Of a stretch of DNA of 64,000 nt, positions 54,438 to 63,999 are shown piece by piece. The DNA is from Geoalkalibacter sp. (GTDB lineage Bacteria > Desulfobacterota > Desulfuromonadia > Desulfuromonadales > Geoalkalibacteraceae): NCBI RefSeq assembly GCF_030605225.1, contig NZ_JAUWAV010000022.1:1-64000 (forward strand). The letters are read 5' to 3'. The notes beneath the pieces were generated by a model. It did no database searches. It saw only the letters and a list, made by a program, of their open reading frames with translations, and was not told the origin of the DNA. The translations under genes and the position numbers were made by a program. Position 1 is the first letter of the stretch. Every line of letters begins with the position of its first letter.

Positions 54438-56038
54438 GGGACAAACTCGAGAACGGGCCGGCCATCCGTTCCCAGGCGAACTTGCAGGGAACCCAGCCAC
54501 CGGGAATCGTCCTGTCGGGGATAGTCGCTGCGATAGTGCGCTCCGCGGCTCTCGCGACGGGCAAGGGCGGATTCCAAAAACAAACGGCCGACGAGCAGCA
54601 GGTTGCGGGCGCAAAACCAGCGCGCCGAGACTACGCCTTGCGGCAACGCCTTGAATTGCGCGTCCAGATCGGCAATCTCCTTGAGCCCCTGACGTAATCC
54701 GGATGCACAGCGCACCAACCCGCCATGCCGCCAGAGAACGCGGCCGGTTTGCGCGATGAAAAATTCCGTGTCCGGGTGGGCCGCCCCGCATTGCGGCGGG
54801 GGGAAGGCTTGGGTCAGGTCAAATCCCGCGGGTTGCACACTGGCCGCGGAACGCCCGGCGATCCGGCCGAAGACAACCGCTTCCATGAGGGCGTTGCCGG
54901 CCAGACGATTGGCGCCATGCAGTCCACCGGTCACCTCGCCGGCGGCATAGAGGCCGGGGAGGGTGGTGGCGGCCGTTTCACCGATGCACACGCCGCCCAT
55001 CAGAAAATGAACGCTGGGGCCGACGATGACGGGGGTCCGTGAGAGGTCGCAGCCATGGCGGGAGAGCAGGGTCCACAGGGCCCGGTAGCGGGTCTGGGCG
55101 ACATCGGGCGCAACCCCGCGGAGGTCGAGAAAAACGCCCCCGCCGCTGCCGCGTCCCTCGCGGACTTCCTGATCGATGGCGCGGGCCATGGTGTCGCGGG
55201 TCACGCCGGCCTCACCCTCGGGGCAGAGCCTGAGGAGAAGCCGCTCGCCGCATTGATTACGCAAGACCGCGCCGTCGCTGAACAGGGTGGTGGGAAAGAC
55301 GATGCGGGCGGGAGCGATGCCCATGATGGGGTGAAACTGGACAAATTCCAGATCGCACAGCGCCGCTCCGGCCTGATAGGCCAAGGCCAGACCATCGGCG
55401 GTGAGGTCGCGGGTATTGTTGGTTTTGGCGAAAAGCCGCCCGCCGCCTCCGCTGGCCAAGACCGCGGAATGCGCCTGGATCAGCAGGATCCGCCCATTTT
55501 CAGCCAGCGCCAGGGCGCCGCGAACTCGACCGGCGTCAAGACAGAGGTCAACCACGCAGGCGTTGTCCCAAATTACCACCCCCAATTGTTTGGCGACTGC
55601 CAGCAGGGGCAAGGAAAGACCCAATCCCGAGATCTGGGCGGGATGATCGCCGCCGTCGGCGGTCAGGGTGCGCGGACGGCCGTGGCCGGGATTGGCTTGG
55701 ATGAGATGCCGGTCCTCGCGACGCAGGAATTTTACGCCACAGTCCTCGAGAAATCGGATTCCCGAGGGCGAATCCGCCGCCAGGCGCCGGGCCAGGGAAG
55801 GGTCGCCGAGACCTCGACCTCCGCGCAGGATGTCGGCGGCGAAAAGCTCGACGCAATCCTGGGCGGGATCGGCCAGGGCGCTGATGTTGTTGGCCGCCAT
55901 GATCGTGCTGCCGCTGCGCCCCGCGCGGCTTTTACACAGCAGCAGCACCTCGCGACCCGCCCGCCGCGCCTCGATGGCGGCCGACAGCCCGGCCAGTCCG
56001 CCGCCGATGATGAGAACTTCCGTCTTGATTTTTTCCAT
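54416..56038 (-). CDS. FAD-dependent oxidoreductase, L-aspartate oxidase/succinate dehydrogenase flavoprotein family
   Basis: The 540-residue flavoprotein begins with GGGLAGLSAAIEARRAG (FAD-binding). It has HGRPRTLTADGGDHP, FVQFHPIMGIAPAR and the later GLYAAGEVTGGLHGANRLAGNAL and RGAHYRSDYP signatures. The last two fit NadB (L-aspartate oxidase), and the size also fits. Against NadB, no other nad genes are nearby and the family includes many fumarate-reductase-like enzymes. The name nadB is possible but is not assigned. A conserved neighbour is not visible; the Nudix and glycosylase genes are unrelated. Confidence 0.8.
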   Translation of the reverse strand: MEKIKTEVLIIGGGLAGLSAAIEARRAGREVLLLCKSRAGRSGSTIMAANNISALADPAQDCVELFAADILRGGRGLGDPSLARRLAADSPSGIRFLEDCGVKFLRREDRHLIQANPGHGRPRTLTADGGDHPAQISGLGLSLPLLAVAKQLGVVIWDNACVVDLCLDAGRVRGALALAENGRILLIQAHSAVLASGGGGRLFAKTNNTRDLTADGLALAYQAGAALCDLEFVQFHPIMGIAPARIVFPTTLFSDGAVLRNQCGERLLLRLCPEGEAGVTRDTMARAIDQEVREGRGSGGGVFLDLRGVAPDVAQTRYRALWTLLSRHGCDLSRTPVIVGPSVHFLMGGVCIGETAATTLPGLYAAGEVTGGLHGANRLAGNALMEAVVFGRIAGRSAASVQPAGFDLTQAFPPPQCGAAHPDTEFFIAQTGRVLWRHGGLVRCASGLRQGLKEIADLDAQFKALPQGVVSARWFCARNLLLVGRLFLESALARRESRGAHYRSDYPRQDDSRWLGSLQVRLGTDGRPVLEFVPQPLGNS

Positions 56039-56126
56039 GGATGCATCCAGTCTTTTTGATTCGGCAGGGTTGCCTCACTATAGGCCGATCAGGACAGCCT
56101 GACAACCCGCCGCAGGAGTCCGCCGC

Positions 56127-56720
56127 ATGCACGGCCTGTCGCAAAGCTTCTACCAGCGCGACACCATCGAGGTCGCCCGCGCTCTCCTCGGCCGGGTGCT
56201 GATCAGCCGTACCCCCGAGGGAGAGACGTCCGGGATGATCGTCGAAACCGAGGCTTATCTGGGCGCGCGGGATCGCGCATCCCACGCCTTTGGCGACCGG
56301 CGCACGGCGCGCACGGCCTCGCTCTACGTGCCCGCTGGGCGGGCTTATGTCTATCTGATCTACGGCCTTCATCATTGCCTCAATCTCACCACCGGCACCG
56401 CCGAAGACGCCGAATGTGTGTTGATTCGCGCCCTTGAACCCCTTGAGGGCCTGGCGCTGATGGCGAAGCGGCGCAAAACCTCGCGCCCCGAGCTGCTGGC
56501 GTCCGGGCCCGGCCGCCTCTGCCAGGCCCTGGGCATCGATCGGTCCTTCAACGGCGAATCGCTCAGCGGTCCGCGGCTGCTTGTCGGTGAAGGGCGCGCG
56601 GTGCCGGACACGGAGATTGTCACAGCGGCGCGCATCGGCATCGATTATGCCGGCGAAGCCCGTGACTGGCCCTTGCGCTTTTTTCTGGCGGATCATGCTT
56701 GTGTCTCCCGCCTCAAGTGA
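56127..56720 (+). CDS. 3-methyladenine DNA glycosylase (AAG/MPG family)
   Basis: The 197-residue protein has the family pattern: LSQSFYQRDTIEVARALLGR, IVETEAYLGARDRASHAF, YVYLIYGLHHCLNLTTG and the base-flipping-site region GPGRLCQALGI. CAGGAG lies upstream of the ATG. It removes alkylated purines (and possibly hypoxanthine) from DNA as a base excision repair step. A single-domain monomeric enzyme. Confidence 0.95.
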   Translation: MHGLSQSFYQRDTIEVARALLGRVLISRTPEGETSGMIVETEAYLGARDRASHAFGDRRTARTASLYVPAGRAYVYLIYGLHHCLNLTTGTAEDAECVLIRALEPLEGLALMAKRRKTSRPELLASGPGRLCQALGIDRSFNGESLSGPRLLVGEGRAVPDTEIVTAARIGIDYAGEARDWPLRFFLADHACVSRLK

Positions 56721-56870
56721 CACCCTCGACCGTCCTCGCGAAGTCCAGAAAGCCCAAAAAACTTGTCTCACGAAATATTTTAAAATTTCCATGGATAATG
56801 CTAATTAAATATTGCTATATTTTGACGGCCGGTTTAGGATCATCCATGAACGACTAGAAGAGGATCGGCC

Positions 56871-58454
56871 ATGTCCAAGGAAAAAATTCTCGCCCAGGTT
56901 TTGCAGTCCGGCAGCCTCCCGACCCTCTCCGCGGTGGCTTCCAGGTTGATCGCCCTCACCAGCAGGGAGGACACCACCATCAGCGAAATCGCCGCTCTGA
57001 TCGCCCATGATGTGTCCCTTTCCGCCAAGGTGCTCAAGGTGGTGAACTCGTCCTTCTACAGTTTTCCCCACGAAGTCGGAACGATCCAGCAGGCGGTCAC
57101 TATCCTCGGCATCAACGCCGTGCGCAGCCTGGTGCTGTCCTTTTCCTTTCTGGGAATGGAGCACATCAAGAAAAACAGCGACTTCGACTATCGGCGTTTC
57201 TGGCAGGAATCCCTCGCCACGGCCGTCGCGTCGCGCATGATCTTCAATCAGCTGACATCCAGGATCGACCCGGAGGAAGTCTTTACCGCCGGTCTTCTTC
57301 ATCACATCGGCATGCTGGTGCTCGCCCAGGCCTACCCTGATCAATACAGTCTCGTGCTCAAGCAGGCGCAGGACAGCCCCAGGGAATTGGACGAACTCGA
57401 AGAGTTGCATCTGGGTGTCTCCCATGCCTACATCGGCGGCATGATCACCAAGCATTGGAACTTTCCCGACAACCTCTGTCTGCCGATCATGCATCATCAT
57501 GGTCCCGAGGTTTACGAAGGCAGGGATCCCGAGCGGCGCCAGGTCATTCAAACCGTTTACCTCGCCGGCCTGGTCTCGCAGATTCTCCACGCGCGGCAAC
57601 CCGTTGTTTTTGCCGACAGATTTCGCCGGGAAGCCGCCGGCACCCTAGGTCTCGACAGCCAGACCATCGACCGGATTCTGGAAACTCTCAGCGATGAAGT
57701 GAGCAAGGCCGCAGGCCTTTTCGGACTGGATATCGAGGATGCGCCCTCCATCCCCGAAATTCTGCATCGCGCCAACATCGAGCTCAGCCTGATCAACATG
57801 TCCTATGAGCAGATGAATCGCGAACTGGTGGCGGCCAAACTCGCCCTGGAAAAGCTCAACGCCGAGCTTCAGGAAAAAAACCTGTATCTGGAGAGCATCG
57901 CCAACCTCGACGGATTGACGGGCGTCTTTAATCATCGCTACTTTCAGGAGGCGTGCGAGCGCGAGCTCAACCGTGCCCTGCGCGGCGGCAATCCGCTGAG
58001 TCTACTTCTCGCCGACCTGGATCATTTCAAGAGAATCAACGATCTGCATGGCCATCTCGCAGGCGATACGGTGCTCAAGGAGGTGTGTCGCCTCTGGCGG
58101 GAAACCCTGCGGGGTTATGACATTCTTGCGCGCTACGGGGGTGAGGAGTTTGCCGTGCTGCTGCCGCAAACAGGGCAGGATCAGGCGCTGGTGGTCGCGG
58201 AAAAGATGCGCGCGGCGGTGCGGGAACATCTTTTCCAGAACGCCGCCAAACCTCTGCACCTGACCTGCAGTTTCGGCCTGACCACCCTGGAAAATGTTGC
58301 CGACAGAAATCTGAAGAAAATCAAAGACGTGCTGTTCCAGCAGGCGGATGACGCGCTTTACGCCGCCAAACGCAAGGGGCGTGACCGCGTGGAAATTTAC
58401 GCGGCCAAGGAAGCCAAATGGTATCAGCGCTTGAAGCTTCCCGGCATCTCCTGA
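56871..58454 (+). CDS. HDOD domain protein with C-terminal diguanylate cyclase (GGDEF) domain
   Basis: The 527-residue protein has an HDOD domain (about 8-210: LPTLSAVASRLIALTS, HDVSLSAKVLKVVNSSFYSFP, LLHHIGMLVLAQAYP), a coiled-coil linker (about 300-340) and a GGDEF domain with GGEEF at about residue 423. An RxxD I-site (RGYD) lies five residues before it. The intact GGEEF suggests active c-di-GMP synthesis with product inhibition at the I-site. HDOD proteins are often signal hubs in motility and metal respiration. AGAGGA precedes the ATG. Confidence 0.94.
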   Translation: MSKEKILAQVLQSGSLPTLSAVASRLIALTSREDTTISEIAALIAHDVSLSAKVLKVVNSSFYSFPHEVGTIQQAVTILGINAVRSLVLSFSFLGMEHIKKNSDFDYRRFWQESLATAVASRMIFNQLTSRIDPEEVFTAGLLHHIGMLVLAQAYPDQYSLVLKQAQDSPRELDELEELHLGVSHAYIGGMITKHWNFPDNLCLPIMHHHGPEVYEGRDPERRQVIQTVYLAGLVSQILHARQPVVFADRFRREAAGTLGLDSQTIDRILETLSDEVSKAAGLFGLDIEDAPSIPEILHRANIELSLINMSYEQMNRELVAAKLALEKLNAELQEKNLYLESIANLDGLTGVFNHRYFQEACERELNRALRGGNPLSLLLADLDHFKRINDLHGHLAGDTVLKEVCRLWRETLRGYDILARYGGEEFAVLLPQTGQDQALVVAEKMRAAVREHLFQNAAKPLHLTCSFGLTTLENVADRNLKKIKDVLFQQADDALYAAKRKGRDRVEIYAAKEAKWYQRLKLPGIS

Positions 58455-58463
58455 AAACGGCCA

Positions 58464-58895
58464 TCAATTGCGCAACAGCAAGGTGCGCCGGCGCTTTTCG
58501 GCGTAATCGTATTCGTGGCTGATTTTCCAGTAAATGCGCAGCCGGTACCAGGACCAGCGCAGATGAAAAACAAACATGACGGTGGCGGCCAGGGCAAAGC
58601 TCAAGCCCGCATTGCCGACATACTCAAACCAGAAGGTCCGTCGCACGTAGCGATCGCCCATTTGCAGCAGAACGAGAAAGAACAGGGCATAAAGGCAGAC
58701 CCGAACCAGCAGGCGCAGGATGACATCGGGCTTGACTTGGCCGGTGGTGACTTTTTTCGAGAGGCGGCTCCAGCGAACCTTGAGCAGACCATGCACGCAA
58801 AAGCCGGCCGCTACCAGGCTATCGACCACGCGCAGCGCAAAATAGCCGGCCAGAGCTCCCCAGGCAAGCGCCAGGATCAGGGTGGAATAGGACAT
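58464..58895 (-). CDS. Small membrane protein of unknown function
   Basis: The 143-residue protein has about three hydrophobic helices (LILALAWGALAGYFALRVV, LLVRVCLYALFFLVLLQMG and LSFALAATVMFVFHL) with basic loops and a charged C-terminal tail (KISHEYDYAEKRRR). GGAGG precedes the ATG at 58895. It ends 9 bases from the convergent HDOD-GGDEF gene. No family is recognised. Confidence 0.65.
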   Translation of the reverse strand: MSYSTLILALAWGALAGYFALRVVDSLVAAGFCVHGLLKVRWSRLSKKVTTGQVKPDVILRLLVRVCLYALFFLVLLQMGDRYVRRTFWFEYVGNAGLSFALAATVMFVFHLRWSWYRLRIYWKISHEYDYAEKRRRTLLLRN

Positions 58896-58995
58896 CGCTG
58901 CAACCTCCGCGAAGGGGGTTTCCCTCGGAATGTTCTAAAATCATGGCCCTTCATCCGCCAAAATGCAATGTCGAAACAAAGAGGGAAATTTTCTG

Positions 58996-59024
58996 TTGAC
59001 TTGCCCGAAATCCTTTGATATTTA
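58996..59024 (+). promoter_or_regulatory. Predicted sigma-70 promoter of tRNA-Gly
   Basis: TTGACT (58996-59001) and TATTTA (59019-59024) with a 17-base spacer lie about 30 bases before the tRNA. Confidence 0.55.
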
Positions 59025-59055
59025 TTACCGCGCTTGACGACGAGCACCACATCAA

Positions 59056-59130
<75 letters not shown>

Positions 59131-59160
59131 TTAAATTTTTGAAATCATTGATGATTTCTT

Positions 59161-59232
59161 AAAAAGCTCCTGACTTTCACCGGACTTTTACTCCGCAAGG
59201 GGATGACCGGTCGCATAAGTCGGGAGTTTTTT
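59161..59232 (+). terminator. Long structured hairpin with GNRA loop downstream of tRNA-Gly
   Basis: AAAAAGCTCCTGACTT (59161-59176) pairs with AAGTCGGGAGTTTTTT (59217-59232) over 16 pairs with two G-U wobbles that are stable only in plus-strand RNA. Inside lie a 5-bp stem (ACCGG/CCGGT) and a CTCC-GCAA-GGGG hairpin with a GNRA tetraloop. The T6 tail suggests termination, but the internal structure is more elaborate than needed. Confidence 0.55.
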
Positions 59233-59708
59233 GTTCCGAGCGGCCTGTCCCTCGCAGACGCTGTTGGTGCGCAGCCGCTTTTGGTCGCACAAGCCCTCCC
59301 GCCCGAAAAAAATGCTGTCTGCAATATCGACGACAGGAGCGCTATCCGTAGCTCGTACAGGCCCGAAGCCTGTTTTTTTTCCCTTCTGATGATGGATCGT
59401 TGCCGCCCACAAGCATGCGATGGAGCTTGGGAAGGCTTTGCTGAACTTTCCGTTCAGTAATATCACGACAGGCTCACCGTCCCGAACTCAGGGTTCTCTC
59501 GCTCATTTTCGAACGTTTTTGTTAAGGAGGTCGCAACAAGGCCAAGTGCGAAACGGCCGCGGCGCACGGAAACGCCGTATGAGACCATGCCGATGAAAAG
59601 CTCCGTATCGACCGACCGGCTGTGCCTGAACACCATGACGTCAAACGGCAGATAGTGGGCGCCGCCAAAACCATCCTGAGGTGCCGGCAAATGAGGCCCG
59701 AGGCTTCC
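59233..59708. other. Gene-poor stretch between the tRNA-Gly region and pyruvate kinase
   Basis: No ORF here has convincing coding features. The minus-strand frames 59188-59466 and 59463-59690 lack ribosome-binding sites; the second starts 19 bases behind the pyk stop with TTG and has segments like PFDVMVFRHSRSVDTELF that I do not recognise. A terminator-like hairpin lies at 59357-59380. The stretch may be a decayed gene or an island junction. Confidence 0.5.
59357..59380 (+). terminator. Intrinsic terminator in the gene-poor stretch
   Basis: ACAGGC/GCCTGT closes a five-base loop and is followed directly by T8. It would stop plus-strand transcripts, although no plus-strand gene is seen just upstream apart from tRNA-Gly. 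Confidence 0.65.
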
Positions 59709-61139
59709 TCAGCCTTTGCTGAGATCGATGATCTCCATCCGGTTGCGCACCTCCGGATGCTTTTTCGAAGGCCCTTCCGTCAGGATAACCATTTCTCCCT
59801 CAACCTCATGCTCCTCCAGCCAGCGCCGCATGAAGCCGTTCCAATCCTCTGGGTGGACCGGCGCGTACACTGGGTACACTCCGTAGGAGAAGGCGAGATT
59901 CCGGCACGTCCGCGGTTGCGAGCTCACCGCTGCGATCCAGACCGGCAGCCGGAAGTGGGAGAGGCTGCGGGCCGTGCCGCCGCCGTGGGTCGGCACGAAA
60001 ACTGCGGCGGGGGATGAGTAGCGGGTGCTCGCCGCCACCGACACGGTGATGAGGTCGGCCGGTTCGAGCCGTCCCTTGAGATCGATCCCCTCGAACAGCC
60101 CCTTGGTGGTGTCCGGATTCCTGTGCGGCTCGACGACGGCGGCGATCCGGGCCAGCATCTTCACCGCATCGACGGGATATTTCCCCATCACCGACTCGGC
60201 TGAAAGCATGACGCAGTCGGTGCCATCGAGGATGGCGTTGGCGACATCCGTGGATTCGGCGCGGGTCGGCCGCCGGCTTCCGGTCATAGACTCAAGCATC
60301 TGGGTGGCGGTGATGACAGGCTTGGCGCGCCGGTTCGCTTGGCGCGTGAGGCTCTTCTGGAGGAGGGCGATCTTCTCGATCGGCACCTCTACCCCCAGAT
60401 CGCCGCGGGCGATCATGATGCCGTCGGCGGCGTCGAGGATATCGTCGATGTGCCCGAGTGCGTTGGAGCGTTCGATTTTGGCAATGATGAAGGGATGATA
60501 ATCGAGCGCTTCCGCCGCCTCGCGAACCGCCCGGATGTCGTCGCCAGTCTCGACGAACGACTGGCTGACGGCGTCGATCCCCTCCTGGGCGGCGAACCGC
60601 AGGCACTCGTGATCCCGTTCCGTGAAGGCGTCGATGCCGAGGTCGATGCCGGGGAGATTGAGCCCTTTGCGCGAGCGCAACTCGCCGCCGACCACCACCC
60701 GACAGACGACGTCTGTGCCGGTGACGCTGAGCGCCTCGACCTGGATGATGCCGTCGTTGAGGTAGAGCGCGTCGCCGGGCCTGACCGCCTGCGGCAGCCG
60801 CTTGAAGGAAACCGACATCCGTTCCCGGCTTCCCACGATCTCGTCGGTGGTTAGGGCGAAGGTATCACCCGGAGCGAGTTCGATCGGCTCATCTCTCAGT
60901 TTGCCGATGCGCATCTTCGGGCCAGGGAGATCGGCCATGAGCGTCAGCGGCCGCCCGGTCCGCCGGGCAGCGGCGCGCAGGTGGTCGATCACCTTCTTGT
61001 GGGCTGCGAAATCGCCATGCGAGAAGTTCAGCCGGGCGATGTTCATTCCCGCCTCCAGCATCTTCTCCATGACCTCCTGTGACTCAGAGGCCGGGCCTAT
61101 TGTGCAGACGATCTTGGTTTTGTGCTCAGGTAGTTTCAT
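59709..61139 (-). CDS. pyk: Pyruvate kinase
   Basis: The 476-residue enzyme has the family features: KTKIVCTIGPASESQEVMEKML and MNIARLNFSHGDFAAH (N-terminal barrel), DLPGPKMRIG, the catalytic Lys/Glu region FIIAKIERSNAL and DGIMIARGDLGVEVP, and TATQMLESM. It makes ATP and pyruvate from phosphoenolpyruvate in the cytoplasm. The start at 61139 follows GGGAGG, so the longer frame is rejected. It is the last gene of an eno - (decayed glgX) - pfk - pyk cluster. Confidence 0.96.
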   Translation of the reverse strand: MKLPEHKTKIVCTIGPASESQEVMEKMLEAGMNIARLNFSHGDFAAHKKVIDHLRAAARRTGRPLTLMADLPGPKMRIGKLRDEPIELAPGDTFALTTDEIVGSRERMSVSFKRLPQAVRPGDALYLNDGIIQVEALSVTGTDVVCRVVVGGELRSRKGLNLPGIDLGIDAFTERDHECLRFAAQEGIDAVSQSFVETGDDIRAVREAAEALDYHPFIIAKIERSNALGHIDDILDAADGIMIARGDLGVEVPIEKIALLQKSLTRQANRRAKPVITATQMLESMTGSRRPTRAESTDVANAILDGTDCVMLSAESVMGKYPVDAVKMLARIAAVVEPHRNPDTTKGLFEGIDLKGRLEPADLITVSVAASTRYSSPAAVFVPTHGGGTARSLSHFRLPVWIAAVSSQPRTCRNLAFSYGVYPVYAPVHPEDWNGFMRRWLEEHEVEGEMVILTEGPSKKHPEVRNRMEIIDLSKG

Positions 61140-61238
61140 GGTGCCTCCCGGCCTCCAAGAGGTCCTGCAGGTTCCACAGGTACCATGGGACACATGAGAC
61201 TTCCCTCCCTTTTGAATCTGAACGATTTCCCGGGCCTG

Positions 61239-62528
61239 CTACACCATCTCCCTCGGCTGGCCCGTGGAGGCGAGCACGCTGCTCCAGACCCACCCCTGCG
61301 GGTCGATTTTCTGCCGGGCGCGGGTGGCGAGGGCGATCGGCACATGGGTGATTTGGTGGTGCCAGGTACCGACCACCATGTTGGTCCTTCCCGACATCCC
61401 GGCGTGCACGGCATTGTGCCCGAGCAGCAGGCAGAGGGCTGAGTCGTGAGTGTTCGCCGGCCGGCTGCGGATGATGTAGCTCGGATCGATGTATTTCAGG
61501 GTGATCCCCCTTGCGCTCCGGACGAAATGGTTTTGGATAGCGTCGCGCAGGAAGGTGCCGATATCCCCGTAGCGGATGTTCCCTGACATGTCGCGCTCCG
61601 CCGTCGCCGCCAGCAGTTCCTGTCCCGCCCCCTCCGCCACGACGATGACGGCGTGGCCGCGCTCCTCGAGGCGCTTCTCCAGTGCCCCAAGGAAACCGGC
61701 TAGGGAGAAAGGGGCCTCCGGAATCAGGCAGAAACCGACCTGGCTGTCGACCAAGGAGGCGTAGGCGGCGATGAACCCCGAATCGCGCCCCATCAGCTTG
61801 ACCAGGCCGATGCCGTTGCGAGCGCCGGCCGCTTCGACGTGGGCGGCGTAGATGGCCCGTTGCGCCTCCGCCACGGCTGTTTCGAAGCCGAAGGTGCGCT
61901 CGATGAAGGAGATGTCGTTGTCGATCGTCTTGGGGATGCCGATGACGCTTAAGGGGTAGCCGCGCCGGCGGGCCTCCGCCGCCAAAGCGCCGGCCCCTTT
62001 GAGGGTTCCGTCACCCCCGATGGTGAAGAGGATGCCGATTTCATGCTCTTGCAGATAATCAACCATTTCGACCGGCTGCTGCGGCCCCCGGGAGGATCCC
62101 AGGATCGTTCCTCCCATCTCGCCGATATTGTCCACTGCTTCGGGCGTCAGCCGCAGGGGAGTGTGACCGTGGCTCCTCACTAGTCCTTCGTAGCCGTAAC
62201 GGAAGCCGTAGACCTGGCCGATGCCGTAGTGGTGGTAAAGGCTCAGGGTGATGGCGCGAATGACGTCGTTGATCCCCGGGCAAAGGCCGCCGCAGGTGAC
62301 GATGCCGCAGGCGGTCCGCCCCGGGTCGAAGAAGATCCGCTCCCGCGGCCCGGCCACCTCCAGCGCCGGCGGCTCTCCTCCCGCGTCGATATAAGCCCGG
62401 ATCTCCTCGAAGCGTGAATGATACAGGATCCGCTCGCGGTCGTCGGTGAACCGCCCCCCTCGCATCGGCGAGGGGAAGCGGCACGCGCCGAGCCTTTCGA
62501 TGGTGAAGTCCAGTTCCAGGTCGATCAT
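61239..62528 (-). CDS. ATP-dependent 6-phosphofructokinase, long-form type
   Basis: The 429-residue protein has CGGLCPGINDVIRAIT, the phosphoryl-donor loop IGGDGTLKGA, the catalytic PKTIDNDI and the substrate region LMGRDSGFIAAYASL. Gly in GGDGT (E. coli residue 104) predicts ATP use, while Lys in PKTIDND (position 124) is shared with plant and trypanosome-type ATP enzymes and with PPi-dependent ones. GGAGG precedes the start. It catalyses the committed step of glycolysis. It overlaps the remnant glgX by 4 bases, and pyk lies 99 bases downstream. Confidence 0.93.
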   Translation of the reverse strand: MIDLELDFTIERLGACRFPSPMRGGRFTDDRERILYHSRFEEIRAYIDAGGEPPALEVAGPRERIFFDPGRTACGIVTCGGLCPGINDVIRAITLSLYHHYGIGQVYGFRYGYEGLVRSHGHTPLRLTPEAVDNIGEMGGTILGSSRGPQQPVEMVDYLQEHEIGILFTIGGDGTLKGAGALAAEARRRGYPLSVIGIPKTIDNDISFIERTFGFETAVAEAQRAIYAAHVEAAGARNGIGLVKLMGRDSGFIAAYASLVDSQVGFCLIPEAPFSLAGFLGALEKRLEERGHAVIVVAEGAGQELLAATAERDMSGNIRYGDIGTFLRDAIQNHFVRSARGITLKYIDPSYIIRSRPANTHDSALCLLLGHNAVHAGMSGRTNMVVGTWHHQITHVPIALATRARQKIDPQGWVWSSVLASTGQPREMV

Positions 62529-63539
62529 GATACCTCCTGCGAATGCCGGCTGTCGGCACGGGCAGAGAGCACCGCCACCGAGTGTGCCGGCAAGGTGTAG
62601 AGTCCATCCCCGACGTCCGGCGCCTCGTCCGGCGGCACGATGTCGGCCGGTGACGGCAGCGAGGTGTCAAGCCGGCGGCGCCAGCCGCCGTTCGGCAGAT
62701 CCCACGCCGGCGGCAGCTCCAAGAGCAGCGGTTTCCGCCAGGCGTTGACCAGGATGTGCAGCGCCAAGCGCCGGCGCAGGCTCCAGGCCGTGAGGGCGAG
62801 GCTGTGCGAGTCGTCCCCCCGGTCGGGCTGTCCCAACTTGACTCCATGCCATTCCGGCCGGTCCTGGCCGAGGAGCTGATTGAGGGTCAGGCCCGGTTCC
62901 GCCATGGCCGTTCCTCATTCCAGGCGCCCGGCGATCAGCAGGCGCACGAAGCGGCGCACATCGGCATGCCGCTCGAGCAGCCCCCAGTCGAACCAGCTCA
63001 TTTCGTTGTCCTGGCATTAAGCATTGTTGTCTCCCCCTGGGTCCGCCGCACCTCGTCCCCCATGAGAAGCATCGGCGCGCCGAGAGACAGCAGCTTGTCC
63101 GGGTCGAAACCGTGCCTCGGCCCGGCGACGCGATAGCCATAGAGTTGCCCCGCGCCGATGCCGGGGGCAAAAAGACATGCCAGTAGTGGTTGGTGCGGTT
63201 TTGCCGCGGATCGAGCGCCACCGTCCGTGACGGCCTGGCAACATCGACCCGGTCGAAGAGAAGCAATTCCACTTTGACGGCGTCCCGCGAGAAGACGCTG
63301 AAATTTATTCCGCCGGGGAAAACCGTGGCGCCAAGAGGAAAGCTTCTGCCCCGCAGCCGTTCGGAATGGCTCGCCTCCCCGGAGAAAAATGCCATGAGAT
63401 CCTCCTCTGCCTGCGGCTTCCGTGCCTGCACCCCGTTCCAGAGTTCTTCGACAATGGATGGTTCCATCAGGTTATTACTATCCTGGGCCCGGGTGTGGTC
63501 AAGCATTTCACAGTTCGTTCCACAGTCTGCTACCGGCAT
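62525..63539 (-). pseudogene. glgX: Decayed glycogen debranching enzyme gene (glgX) lacking its catalytic domain
   Basis: An N-terminal CBM48-like part (FPLGATVFPGGINFSVFSRD, then YWHVFLP) is followed by a frameshift at a G5 run (63163-63167) to GQLYGYRVAGPRHGFDPDK. The frame then joins directly to LLSLGAPMLLMGDE, a segment that normally lies more than 400 residues later, so the entire alpha-amylase barrel is deleted (junction near 63088). A second frameshift (63032-63036), stop codons at 63017-63019 and 62915-62917, and a residual C-terminus (LTLNQLLGQDRPEWHGVKLGQP) follow. It cannot make a working enzyme. The part at 62525-62905 stays open, so a short C-terminal peptide could still be translated. 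Confidence 0.88.
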
Positions 63540-63582
63540 AGCTGCCTCCAGTCATCGACGGGTGGTGCATTCAGCCATTCGG

Positions 63583-63999
<417 letters not shown>

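Noticed and set aside
59463-59690. Minus-strand frame of 75 codons after pyk
   Set aside because: It starts with TTG, has no ribosome-binding site and no known family. It is left as part of the gene-poor stretch.
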